64,000 nucleotides of DNA, taken from contig NZ_KI629782.1 in assembly GCF_000503775.1 (NCBI RefSeq), positions 1,748,579-1,812,578 of the forward strand, read 5' to 3'. This document shows, piece by piece, positions 26,086 through 34,488 of this stretch. The notes beneath the pieces were generated by a model, which did not search any database, was not told the origin of the DNA, and worked only from the letters and a program-made list of their open reading frames with translations. The stretch's first letter is position 1; the number at the start of each line of letters is the position of its first letter. A program made the translations under genes and the position numbers. This DNA comes from Brevibacillus panacihumi W25. Its GTDB lineage: Bacteria > Bacillota > Bacilli > Brevibacillales > Brevibacillaceae.

Positions 26086-27333
26086 TTAAATCAACAGGTT
26101 AAACAGGTAGGGATCATGCGTGATCTCCACGTAGCCCACTCCATGCTGCTTCATCCGGCCAATCAACGGCTCGTAATCATCCTTGCATTTCAGCTCGATT
26201 CCTACCAGTGCCGGACCGTTCTCCTTGTTGGTCTTTTTTGTGTACTCAAAGCGGGTGATGTCATCATGCGGACCGAGCACCTTTTCCATGAATTCGCGCA
26301 ATGCCCCCGCCCGCTGCGGAAAGTTCAGGATAAAATAGTGTTTCAGTCCTTCATATAACAACGATCTCTCCTTGATCTCCTGCATCCGGTCGATGTCGTT
26401 GTTGCCCCCGCTGATCACGCAGACGACATTCTTGCCGACGATCTGTTCGCGGTAAAAATCCAGGGCAGCAATCGAGAGCGCACCTGCAGGCTCCACGACG
26501 ATGGCGCTGCTGTTGTACAACTCCAAAATCGTGGTGCATACCTTGCCCTCCGGCACCGGCACGATGTCATCCAGTACCTCCTTGCAAATCTCCATCGTCA
26601 ACTGTCCGACCTGCTTGACAGCGGCCCCGTCCACAAACTTGTCGATCTCATCAAGTGTTACCACATCGTTTTTTTCCAGCGCCGCCTGCATGGAGGACGC
26701 CCCCGCTGGCTCCACTCCAATGATTTTTGTCGCAGGACTGATCCCTTTTACATACGTCCCGATGCCGGCAGCCAAACCGCCGCCGCCAATGCTCATAAAG
26801 ACAAAGTCGGCAGGCTCCTCCATGTCGTTCATGATCTCCAGACCGACTGTTCCCTGTCCGGCTACCACCAGCGGATCGTCAAAAGGATGGACAAAGGTGC
26901 GATCCTCCCGCACACAGTACTTCATCGCTTCGGCAAACGAATCGTCGAAGGTGTCACCGACCAGCACGACCTCGACGAAGGAGCCGCCAAACAATTTTAC
27001 CTGTGATACTTTTTGGCGCGGTGTTGTGGTCGGCATGAAGATCGTGCCCTGGATTTGCAGATGGTTGCAGGAATACGCGACTCCCTGTGCGTGATTGCCT
27101 GCGCTGGCACAGACAACACCTCTGTCCCTCTGCTCCTGGTCCAGGCTGCGGATAAAGTGATACGCCCCCCGGATTTTAAATGAACGGACCACCTGCAAGT
27201 CCTCTCGCTTCAGGTAGACATTGCAGCCGTAGCGTTCGGATAACAGCTTGTTTTTTTGCAATGGCGTCTTTTCCACTACGTCCTTCAGGGCGTGGTTGGC
27301 GACGACAATTTCCTCAACTCTCACTGGGTTCAT
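26086..27333 (-). CDS. ilvA: Threonine dehydratase
   Basis: This 415-residue enzyme deaminates L-threonine to 2-oxobutanoate, the first step to isoleucine. The pyridoxal-phosphate Lys is in SFKIRGAY; the phosphate-binding GGGGLAAG loop and SGGNND are present. The C-terminal 80 residues form an ACT-like regulatory domain (HYFILNFPQRAGALREFM), the single-domain biosynthetic type found in Bacillales. The ATG follows AGGAAGGGG. A T-box with an isoleucine-type specifier precedes the gene, fitting a biosynthetic role. Confidence 0.95.
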   Translation of the reverse strand: MNPVRVEEIVVANHALKDVVEKTPLQKNKLLSERYGCNVYLKREDLQVVRSFKIRGAYHFIRSLDQEQRDRGVVCASAGNHAQGVAYSCNHLQIQGTIFMPTTTPRQKVSQVKLFGGSFVEVVLVGDTFDDSFAEAMKYCVREDRTFVHPFDDPLVVAGQGTVGLEIMNDMEEPADFVFMSIGGGGLAAGIGTYVKGISPATKIIGVEPAGASSMQAALEKNDVVTLDEIDKFVDGAAVKQVGQLTMEICKEVLDDIVPVPEGKVCTTILELYNSSAIVVEPAGALSIAALDFYREQIVGKNVVCVISGGNNDIDRMQEIKERSLLYEGLKHYFILNFPQRAGALREFMEKVLGPHDDITRFEYTKKTNKENGPALVGIELKCKDDYEPLIGRMKQHGVGYVEITHDPYLFNLLI

Positions 27334-27382
27334 GATGGGTATTTCCCCTTCCTGTCTATCCTGTTTCTCTCTACCAAACCAA

Positions 27383-27712
27383 AAACAAAAAGCTCCCGCC
27401 CCGCCAGCCGCGCTTGTATGCGCATGGCTGGCTGAGGCGAGAGCATCGCGGTACCACTCAGCTTCTCTGCTTCTCTCACGAAAAACAGACTTGAGAAGTT
27501 CAACTGGGGAACTCCCGTCCGGTAACGGGGACGAATCCGTTGCCCTTTACTTTTCCGGCATCATGCTTCACCCGGTTTTCGAGGGCACTGCTCCAAGGTG
27601 ATTTTCAAAACAGGCTGGCGGCCCTCCTTTCAGCATCTGGAAGGCTCTCTGCACGCTGTATCTGTTTCTACTCTTCCTTTTCTTCGCAATGAAAGACGAA
27701 CTATTCGAATTA
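27383..27712 (-). ncRNA. T-box leader of ilvA, predicted isoleucine specifier
   Basis: On the minus strand the RNA has the T-box sequence GAGTGGTACCGCG (27447-27459), an AGAGAG motif, a specifier-loop pattern GAAAATCACC giving codon ATC (27600-27602), and a GC-rich terminator with T-run at 27383-27442. Uncharged tRNA-Ile should pair with ATC and the T-box and prevent termination. The codon choice is by pattern, not by a computed fold. Confidence 0.9.
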
Positions 27713-27719
27713 GTTAACC

Positions 27720-27748
27720 ATTCTACGGGCAAACGGACTCGTTGTCAA
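27720..27748 (-). promoter_or_regulatory. Promoter of the ilvA T-box transcript
   Basis: On the minus strand TTGACA (27743-27748) and TAGAAT (27720-27725) lie 17 bases apart, a near-consensus housekeeping promoter just before the T-box leader. Confidence 0.85.
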
Positions 27749-27845
27749 TGACCTGTCCTTGCAATATCGCGGCTTCCTGGAACCTATTTGTTGAACGAGC
27801 GCTCCTTCATTTCCATACAATGTTTGCAAACACCAAGGTGATCAT

Positions 27846-28715
27846 GTGTCGAACAGGAAATGGAAGTTCAAGAAATTGCTTCGCAAACGTTATGGAAGAG
27901 AAATCTGGATCGTCAAAAGACGGGACGGGACAAAAGGGTACCTGAAAATACCTTTTATTTCCAATAAAAACAAGTATCGTCTCTTAGTAGCAAATGAATA
28001 CATCGCTGCCTATCTTGCACGCAAGCTTGGACTCCCCGTCTCCAAGTTGAAGGAGATTTCCGTAAAAGGTCCCGGTCGGATAAAAAAACGCGGACTTCTA
28101 TCCATCAAAGCAAAGGCCAAAGAAGTGATTCCATGGAAAAAAGCCCAATTCCACAACTCTGCCCAGATCGAGAGAAAAGTAAAAAAGGCGGAGCTTTTGG
28201 CCCAATTGATCGCTTTCGATGCCTGGATTCTAAACCTTGACCGCACCAATCACAACCTGATTCTGCATCGCAATCACCCGAGACGACGCTACAATTGGTA
28301 CCTGATCGATCACGGCATCGCGTTATTTGGATCGCCAAGCAAATGGAAAAAACGCTGGTCCAGAAAAACATACAAAAAGCCGCGTGCGTATGAAACGACC
28401 CTGCATTCCAAAAAAGCGCGCAGGTCTCTTACGCTTCGGTTCCCTAAAGGCTTGAAAAGGTATACACTCCAGCATCGGTCCTACACGGAGGCGATGGTCC
28501 AAAAAATTTCCAGTCTATCCAAGCGGGAGATTGACAATGCGATCAAGAAAGTGCCAAAAGGCTATCTGAAAAGGGCAGAGAAAGCCTTCATCCGAAACAT
28601 GTTGCTGAAACGGCAGAAACATATTCAACAAATCATGGAAGAGATTTTTACGAAATTGCAGCAGCAAACCGTAAAAAAGAGCAAGACACGTAAAAATGGG
28701 CCATACCTCGAGTGA
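27846..28715 (+). CDS. HipA-like kinase-domain protein
   Basis: This 289-residue, very basic protein has the HipA-like kinase motifs NLDRTNHN (catalytic loop Asp and Asn, about residue 142) and YLIDHGIALF (metal-binding Asp, about residue 164), preceded by a small N-lobe with ANEYIAAYLARKLGLPVS. No HipB-like antitoxin partner is adjacent, so a toxin role is not implied. It has a long Lys/Arg-rich C-terminal region. It starts at GTG after AAGGTGAT. Its substrate is unknown. Confidence 0.65.
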   Translation: MSNRKWKFKKLLRKRYGREIWIVKRRDGTKGYLKIPFISNKNKYRLLVANEYIAAYLARKLGLPVSKLKEISVKGPGRIKKRGLLSIKAKAKEVIPWKKAQFHNSAQIERKVKKAELLAQLIAFDAWILNLDRTNHNLILHRNHPRRRYNWYLIDHGIALFGSPSKWKKRWSRKTYKKPRAYETTLHSKKARRSLTLRFPKGLKRYTLQHRSYTEAMVQKISSLSKREIDNAIKKVPKGYLKRAEKAFIRNMLLKRQKHIQQIMEEIFTKLQQQTVKKSKTRKNGPYLE

Positions 28716-28737
28716 AATCACTTTGAGGCATGACCCA
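28697..28737. terminator. Bidirectional terminator
   Basis: TGGGCCAT-ACCTCGAGTG pairs with CACTTTGAGGC-ATGACCCA around an AAAT loop. It sits at the end of the HipA-like gene and before the stop of the convergent gene at 28757, so it can serve both. Confidence 0.75.
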
Positions 28738-28756
28738 TTATTTACACAGCAATACC

Positions 28757-29098
28757 CTATACTGTCTCGTAGATCGCTTCGTAGCGCTTGCCGATTTCTT
28801 CGTCGGTCAGCCCAGCGTCACGCAGGCGCTTGATCAGCGCGTTTGCCCAGATCTCGGTGCGTTGCGCCATTTTCGCGTATTTTTTCGCCTCTTTTTCCTT
28901 GCGCTTGGCACGGTCTTCACCGTTGGACTTGAGGTTGTCGAGGATGAACAGCATGTGCATGGTGTCCTCTTCGTTCAGCTCTTGCCAGTTGTCGTTCAGG
29001 AACGCAACCACTTTTTTATAATAACCGTCAAACTCGTCGAAGGAAATCTCTGTATCCATATTGAGATATTCTTTCATTTTGTCAAATAGCTCTTGCAT
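28757..29098 (-). CDS. Conserved hypothetical protein
   Basis: A 113-residue acidic, helical soluble protein that I do not recognise. A stretch of charged residues (about 58-75, AKRKEKEAKKYAKMAQ) suggests a long amphipathic helix, and the C-terminal AGLTDEEIGKRYEAIY could be a small HTH-like pair of helices. The gene is monocistronic between a bidirectional terminator and a divergent leader region. Confidence 0.6.
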   Translation of the reverse strand: MQELFDKMKEYLNMDTEISFDEFDGYYKKVVAFLNDNWQELNEEDTMHMLFILDNLKSNGEDRAKRKEKEAKKYAKMAQRTEIWANALIKRLRDAGLTDEEIGKRYEAIYETV

Positions 29099-29275
29099 CT
29101 AGTGTCACAACTCCCTCATCCATTTCTTCCGGACTATTATATCAAAAAGGAGTCTGCACAGGAAGTTGCCATTATTTTGCGGCTTTGCTCATAATCGTAT
29201 CCGAAAGGCATCTTAATTTGCTACAATATAATAGTGGGCGCTTAAGCCCCTATCCTTTACTAGGGAGAGTTTGCC

Positions 29276-29305
29276 ATGATCATCCAGTTCATTCGCTTGC
29301 GATAA
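29276..29305 (+). CDS. Leader peptide MIIQFIRLR
   Basis: A nine-codon ORF with AGGGAGAG upstream and a GC hairpin (GGGC/GCCC, 29236-29248) before that. Its product ends Arg-Leu-Arg directly before the stop. RLR is the motif by which macrolide-bound ribosomes stall on the ErmD leader (MRLR). An almost identical leader, MIIQFIRYR, lies at 59720. The arrangement suggests drug-dependent stalling that controls the hydrolase gene. This is inference from sequence and known motifs. Confidence 0.7.
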   Translation: MIIQFIRLR

Positions 29306-29395
29306 TAATAGCTGTGTTGTATAAGCCCATCTTTTTTTCAAAAGGATGTATGGGTTTATTTGTTCATGCCTTTTTTAATCAAACAAACGAATGAA
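29288..29395 (+). promoter_or_regulatory. Candidate attenuator of the alpha/beta hydrolase gene
   Basis: TTCATTCG within the leader codons (29288-29295) is complementary to CGAATGAA at 29388-29395, three bases before the hydrolase Shine-Dalgarno region. Between them ATAAGCCCAT (29321-29330) pairs with ATGGGTTTAT (29350-29359), followed by a T-rich stretch. A ribosome held on the last leader codons would cover the first segment and free the downstream site. Whether the effect is on transcription or translation cannot be told. Confidence 0.6.
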
Positions 29396-29410
29396 ACGAG
29401 GAGATCCGCA

Positions 29411-30268
29411 ATGAGAGAAAACATCCACACCATCAATGGAATTCAGATATGTTCAGAGAGCTTCGGCAATCCCGCACATCCAGCGGTCTTGCTGCTCATG
29501 GGAGCCACTTGCTCCATGGTCTACTGGGATGAGGAATTTTGCCAGCGCCTTGCCGACACCGGGCGTTTTGTCATCCGCTACGACAATCGGGATACGGGCC
29601 GCTCCACGACCTATGCGCCTGGAACAGCAACGTATACCGTGGCCGACATGGCTGACGATGCAGTTGGCGTGCTGGACGCATACGGGATCGAGCAGGCACA
29701 TCTTGTCGGCATGTCCCTCGGCGGAATGATCGCGCAAATCATAGCAGTCAAGCATCCGCAAAGGGTTCGCAGCATCACTTTTGTTGCATCCAGCTTTTAC
29801 GGATCAGATCTTACATTGCCTCAAGAAGATGTGCCTCCCATGGATGAGCGTATCCTCGCATACCATGCGAAAGGCGCTGCACTGGACTGGTCAGACGAGG
29901 AAGCTGTCGCAGATTATCTCGTATCGGGATCGCGTTTGCTGTGCGGCTCCAAGCATACGTTAGATGAAGAACGCGCCTACAAGCAGGTAAGAGCGGAAAT
30001 CAAGCGGGCGAACAATCTGTTGAGCATGTTCAACCACGCCCTGCTGCAAGAGGACCATTCCTACGTCGTCAAGGTGGAGGAGATCCGCATGCCTGCCCTG
30101 GTCATTCACGGCACAGAGGACACCATCCTCCCCTACCCCCATGGAGTTGCCCTCGCCCGTGAGTTAAAAGACGCTACACTGCTCACGCTGGAAGGCACAG
30201 GCCACGAGGTTCATCCAGACGATTGGGATGCGATCATCGCAGCAATAGCGAAGCATACCTCCAGGTAA
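29411..30268 (+). CDS. Alpha/beta hydrolase, RdmC/EstT-like; candidate macrolide esterase
   Basis: This 285-residue serine hydrolase has the nucleophile elbow GMSLGG, Asp in HGTEDTILPY and His in GTGHEVHP. The N-terminal layout with GATCSMVYWDEEF and YDNRDTGRS resembles the aclacinomycin-methylesterase group, which includes EstT-type esterases that open 16-membered macrolides. The macrolide assignment is supported mainly by the RLR leader peptide upstream and is not proven. The ATG at 29411 follows GAGGAG; the longer frame overlaps the attenuator. Confidence 0.75.
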   Translation: MRENIHTINGIQICSESFGNPAHPAVLLLMGATCSMVYWDEEFCQRLADTGRFVIRYDNRDTGRSTTYAPGTATYTVADMADDAVGVLDAYGIEQAHLVGMSLGGMIAQIIAVKHPQRVRSITFVASSFYGSDLTLPQEDVPPMDERILAYHAKGAALDWSDEEAVADYLVSGSRLLCGSKHTLDEERAYKQVRAEIKRANNLLSMFNHALLQEDHSYVVKVEEIRMPALVIHGTEDTILPYPHGVALARELKDATLLTLEGTGHEVHPDDWDAIIAAIAKHTSR

Positions 30269-30286
30269 CCATATTTAGAATTGCAG

Positions 30287-30329
30287 AAAGGGCTGCACAT
30301 TCGGATTTTCCGGATGCAGCCCTTTTTCT
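30287..30329 (+). terminator. Rho-independent terminator
   Basis: AAAGGGCTGCA pairs with TGCAGCCCTTT, followed by further T. It lies 19 bases past the hydrolase stop codon. Confidence 0.9.
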
Positions 30330-30389
30330 TTTGAAAATCGGAAATATCGTTATAATAGTAGGATATCGAAGCTAGAGGTGAACGGACCG

Positions 30390-31775
30390 ATGAAACCGCA
30401 GCAAAAAGAACAAGAGACGCAAATCCGTGTCGGCCAGCAAATGACTCTGACGATCAAAAGCCTGGGCATCAACGGCGAAGGCATCGGCTATTTTAAACGC
30501 AAGATCGTCTTTGTAGAGAAAGCATTGCCCGGCGAGGTCGTGCATGCAGAAGTGACAGAGGTGCGGGAAAAGTACGCAATGGCCCGCCTTTTGCGAGTGG
30601 TCGAGAAATCCCCCTCCCGCGTAACGCCTCCCTGCCCTGTCTACGAGGAATGCGGCGGATGCAGTCTGCAGCATATGGATTACCAGGCGCAGCTTGCCAG
30701 CAAGCGCGAGATCGTGATCGAATCGCTGCGCAAATACGCCAAGCTCCCCGATCCCCCGGTAGCTCCTATCATCGGCATGGACAATCCCTGGTCGTACCGC
30801 AACAAGGCGCAATTCCAGGTAGGCAGACAGGATGGCAAGCTGGTAGCCGGACTCTACCAGGCAGGCAGCCACAAGCTGGTCAATCTCGAAAGCTGTCAGG
30901 TGCAGCATGAGGCGACGACCCAAATCGTGCAAGCAGCCAAACAGATTATCGAGGAGCTCGGCATCTCCTCGTACGACGAGAAAAAGCGCAAAGGGGTCAT
31001 TCGGACCATCGTTGCCCGTGTGGCGTTTGCGACAGGCGAGACCCAGCTGACGCTGGTCACGGCGACACCGGAAATCCCGCGCGTGAAGGAACTCGTGCTG
31101 GAGCTGCGCACTCGTCTCCCCCAACTGATCGGGATTACGCAAAACGTAAATCCGCAAAAAACCTCGCTCGTCTTTGGCGAGAAAACAATCACGCTTTGGG
31201 GCAAGCCCTCCATCGCGGAAAAGCTGGGAGATCTGTCGTTCGACCTGTCCGCCCGCGCCTTTTTTCAATTGAATCCCGAGCAGACGAAGAAGCTGTACGA
31301 ACAGGTGAAGGCAGCGGCTGGGTTGACAGGAACGGAGCTCGTGCTGGATTTGTACTGCGGGACCGGAACTATCGGGCTGTGGCTTGCTCCTTTGGCGCGT
31401 GAGGTACGCGGGATCGAGATGATCCCCGAGGCTGTCGAGGATGCTCGCCGCAATGCTGAGCGCAACGGCGCGGACAATGCCAGCTTCCATGTCGGTAAAG
31501 CAGAAGTGCTGATGCCCAAATGGGCCAAGCAGCAGGGAATCCGTCCTGATGTCGTCGTGGTGGATCCGCCAAGGACGGGGTTGGATGATGCGTTGATTCG
31601 GTCGCTGTTGGAGGTGCAGCCGAAGCGGATCGTGTATGTTTCGTGCAATCCGTCTACGCTGGCGAAGGATATCGGGAAGATGCTTGGGCAGTATGAGCTG
31701 GTGAGTGTGCAGCCGGTGGATATGTTTCCGCATACGGCGCATGTGGAGTGCTGTGTGTCGCTCGTAAGGAAGTAA
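30390..31775 (+). CDS. rlmD: 23S rRNA (uracil-C5)-methyltransferase, RlmCD/TrmA family
   Basis: This 461-residue enzyme has an N-terminal TRAM domain, a 4Fe-4S cysteine cluster (CPVYEECGGC plus a later Cys), SAM motif LDLYCGTGTIGL and the catalytic Cys in VYVSCNPSTLAKD. It methylates uracil C5 in 23S rRNA; in B. subtilis one such enzyme, RlmCD, modifies U747 and U1939. Which site is used here cannot be read from the sequence. ATG 30390 follows GAGGTG. It stands alone and marks the last core gene before the AT-rich island. Confidence 0.9.
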   Translation: MKPQQKEQETQIRVGQQMTLTIKSLGINGEGIGYFKRKIVFVEKALPGEVVHAEVTEVREKYAMARLLRVVEKSPSRVTPPCPVYEECGGCSLQHMDYQAQLASKREIVIESLRKYAKLPDPPVAPIIGMDNPWSYRNKAQFQVGRQDGKLVAGLYQAGSHKLVNLESCQVQHEATTQIVQAAKQIIEELGISSYDEKKRKGVIRTIVARVAFATGETQLTLVTATPEIPRVKELVLELRTRLPQLIGITQNVNPQKTSLVFGEKTITLWGKPSIAEKLGDLSFDLSARAFFQLNPEQTKKLYEQVKAAAGLTGTELVLDLYCGTGTIGLWLAPLAREVRGIEMIPEAVEDARRNAERNGADNASFHVGKAEVLMPKWAKQQGIRPDVVVVDPPRTGLDDALIRSLLEVQPKRIVYVSCNPSTLAKDIGKMLGQYELVSVQPVDMFPHTAHVECCVSLVRK

Positions 31776-31813
31776 TGATTAGGAGCCGCATTTACCTTTC
31801 ATTAAAACTGATA

Positions 31814-31847
31814 GAGCCTAAGTGGGGTCACCGCTTGGGCTTTTATT
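31814..31847 (+). terminator. Terminator after rlmD
   Basis: AGCCTAAGTGG and CCGCTTGGGC(T) pair around GGTCA and are followed by TTTTATTA. Confidence 0.8.
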
Positions 31848-32022
31848 ATCAGATATTATAGAGGCAAAATGAAAGGTGTTCAGGAAATGGAAGGGAATTG
31901 AGGGGATTTGTCGAACTATGATTTAGTGATTCGATAAAATTGAAGTGGAAATAAAGGAAATGTGATCTACCGTACCGAGTCATTAACTGGTTTATAATGA
32001 TTAAAGATTGAGAGGTGCTAGA

Positions 32023-33714
32023 ATGAGTAGATTAATAGATAGCAGTATAACTATATATGAGGCATTGCAAAACATTAAAAACGGCAAGTTTGTTATGCCT
32101 GCATTTCAAAGACAGTATGTTTGGAGCATGGAGCAAATTGAAAAGTTGTGGGACTCCATTCTGCTTGATTACCCAATTGCCACATTCCTGTTTTGGCACG
32201 TGAACGATGACAATGTGACCTGGGATACATACTTCTGTAACTTCCTGTCTGAGGTAACGTTTGATAGCAGAAAACAGGCAGACAGCGTAAATTATGAATT
32301 GACCAGCATAGATGTGAAGATTACTGATACTGCGGTATTGGACGGACAGCAGAGATTGACTTCTCTGTTTCTGTCCTTGTTAGGAGGTGCCTATATTCGG
32401 CAAAAACATGCAAGGAAGCAAAATGGTGGTGGATTGGTCACAAAGCTATTGATTGAATTGAATAAGAATAAGCTGACAGTTGATGAAGAGGAATATAATA
32501 GTAAAAAGTATGACATCAAGTTCAGTGAAAAGGTAGGCAAGCTGAGTCCGACACAGTTTGAAATTAAGAGTATTCTAGACGAGAAATTTCAGGATGGATC
32601 AACCAGAGACCAAGCTATCGATGAAGCCATTGCCAATGTTCCGGCAGACAGTAAACAGTATGCAAGGGATATACTGAATAAGCTGTATAATAAGATCTTT
32701 GTAGAAAAGCTGATTCGTTTTACAGAAATCCAGGACATGAAACAGGATGATGCCCTTGAGATGTTCGTAAGATTTAACAGCGGTGGCAAGGCACTCCGCA
32801 AATCGGAAATAACGATGTCCATCCTTGAGGCATATTGGCCAAGTGCAAAGACAGAGTTCGGAAAACTACTTGTGGACTCTTATGCTGGATTCGGTTCGGA
32901 TTTTATCATCCGTTCTGCACTTATGCTTTACGGTGATGTTGTAAAGTCAAATATTAACAAGCAGATTGCAGAGGAACTGAAGAATAACTGGAGTGCTTTC
33001 AGAAAGGCACTAAAGGATCTGGAAACCGTGCTGAAAGGCATGAAAATCGAGGTCAGCCGTTTTTCAAGCAGTTGGAACGTACTGTTACCAATAATCTACT
33101 TTATTTATTATAACCCGGAATATAATAAAAACCTTGATGGCATTCGTGCTTATTTGATTAGAGCGGTTCTGTTCACGTATTTCCAATCTGGCACAACTAG
33201 CAAACTTCAACAGATGAAGAGTAACATCAACAGCTATGATTATGAAATCAATGTGGATATGCTCAACCAGATGAATGAACTCAGAGTAACTGACGGAAAA
33301 ATTGAAGATATACTCAATGCAGAAAAAGGCAGTAGAGTTGCTGGAGAGGCACTATATTATCTGTCCCTTGACTGGATGAACAGGAACTATAAGTATGAGC
33401 AAGACCATCTGCATCCATATGACAGATTTGAAGGTAACAAGCCTGTGTCTGTTTCTATGGAAGATTGGAAAAGGTGGCGTGGAAATCGTAATCGACTACC
33501 TAATCTACATTTGCTTGAAGGCAGAAGTAATGGTAGCAAAAATGATATGCGACTCGTTGATTATTATAACGATATGAACGATGAACAAAAGGCTGAATTT
33601 TATAAACAGGCTATGATTCCTCGAGATGTTTCACTTGAAATAGAAGACTTCGAAAAGTTTTATGAAGCAAGAAAATCAATACTTGCAGAAAAGATACGTG
33701 AGTTGTTAGTGTGA
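32023..33714 (+). CDS. DUF262/HNH protein, GmrSD-like
   Basis: This 563-residue protein has an N-terminal DUF262 domain with FVMPAFQRQYVW and the DGQQRLTSL motif, then a C-terminal HNH-like region with EQDHLHPYDRF and NRLPNLHLLEG. DUF262 (ParB-like NTPase) plus HNH (DUF1524-like) is the layout of type IV restriction enzymes such as GmrSD, which cut modified phage DNA. ATG 32023 follows AGAGGTG. Codon use is AT-rich unlike the genes to the left, a sign of transfer. A housekeeping role for other DUF262 proteins cannot be ruled out. Confidence 0.8.
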   Translation: MSRLIDSSITIYEALQNIKNGKFVMPAFQRQYVWSMEQIEKLWDSILLDYPIATFLFWHVNDDNVTWDTYFCNFLSEVTFDSRKQADSVNYELTSIDVKITDTAVLDGQQRLTSLFLSLLGGAYIRQKHARKQNGGGLVTKLLIELNKNKLTVDEEEYNSKKYDIKFSEKVGKLSPTQFEIKSILDEKFQDGSTRDQAIDEAIANVPADSKQYARDILNKLYNKIFVEKLIRFTEIQDMKQDDALEMFVRFNSGGKALRKSEITMSILEAYWPSAKTEFGKLLVDSYAGFGSDFIIRSALMLYGDVVKSNINKQIAEELKNNWSAFRKALKDLETVLKGMKIEVSRFSSSWNVLLPIIYFIYYNPEYNKNLDGIRAYLIRAVLFTYFQSGTTSKLQQMKSNINSYDYEINVDMLNQMNELRVTDGKIEDILNAEKGSRVAGEALYYLSLDWMNRNYKYEQDHLHPYDRFEGNKPVSVSMEDWKRWRGNRNRLPNLHLLEGRSNGSKNDMRLVDYYNDMNDEQKAEFYKQAMIPRDVSLEIEDFEKFYEARKSILAEKIRELLV

Positions 33715-33873
33715 TACCTCTGTTCCATAAAATGCCCATGTTTTTGTGTGATTTAGTATTTCTAAGAGCCCATGCCGAGATAGTATGGGCTCTATCGATG
33801 TTATCTATTGGAAATATGATACAATAGTAAAATATGACTAAGGTTATTATAGATGTTGGGAGGAAACCCGGAG

Positions 33874-34341
33874 ATGCTACATTCAAGTGAAGTGCCACAA
33901 GCCGACATTTTGTCGGATGTTATCAGAACTGTAAGCTTTGTGCAACAACATCGAGGTGCAAATTATGCCATGATTGCAAGGCATATTGGTAAAGGGGAAA
34001 GACAAGGGAGATATTACAGACACGCAGCTGAATTATTAGGTCTTATTAATAATCATCAGAATTATGCTTGGATCCTCCCTGATGGTGAACATTTCCTAGG
34101 TTTGAACCCTCAAGAACAAATGGACTATTTGCGGCAACGCGTACAGGGCATCAAGGTGTTTGAATTGGCAGAGCAATTAATTCGTTCCAATCCAGGATGC
34201 AGCGAAGAAGATATTGAACAAATGTTGATTGACGAAGGTATAACTATATCAACCGGAGACCGTAGAACTAGCACAATTGTTAGCTGGATGGTTGATTTGA
34301 ATATTATAAGACTAACAGGAGAATCGCTATATATCAGATAG
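33874..34341 (+). CDS. Winged-helix-like protein in restriction island
   Basis: A protein of about 155 residues with two likely winged-helix parts (about residues 10-70, including TVSFVQQHRGANYAMIARHI, and 90-155, including CSEEDIEQMLIDEGITISTG). It lies directly before the methyltransferase gene and could regulate it or assist the endonuclease; such small proteins occur beside type II systems. The start is uncertain: ATG 33874 has GGGAGG slightly far upstream, ATG 33853 none. Confidence 0.6.
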   Translation: MLHSSEVPQADILSDVIRTVSFVQQHRGANYAMIARHIGKGERQGRYYRHAAELLGLINNHQNYAWILPDGEHFLGLNPQEQMDYLRQRVQGIKVFELAEQLIRSNPGCSEEDIEQMLIDEGITISTGDRRTSTIVSWMVDLNIIRLTGESLYIR

Positions 34342-34364
34342 AATTCATATTTTCGTGATTTTCT

Positions 34365-34408
34365 AAAGGGTGAGGCGATATCCTTAGTGTCGCTCCACTC
34401 TTTATTTT
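34365..34408 (+). terminator. Terminator between the winged-helix and methyltransferase genes
   Basis: AAAGGGTGAGGCGA and TCGCTCCACTCTTT form an interrupted stem, followed by ATTTTAT. The methyltransferase therefore probably has its own promoter. Confidence 0.6.
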
Positions 34409-34488
34409 ATGTGGTGAATAACCCAAGAGTATATTAAAATATAGAAAGGTATGTCTTGTGTCAATAGAATTGAATTGGTGGTGCTTTT

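Noticed and set aside
30372..31742. 456-codon open frame on the minus strand
   Set aside because: It is the exact antisense of rlmD, rich in His, Arg and Gln as expected of a shadow, with no ribosome site.
33767..33794. Stem AGAGCCCAT / ATGGGCTCT as a terminator of the DUF262 gene
   Set aside because: The stem is real but no T-run follows on either strand, so termination is not supported.
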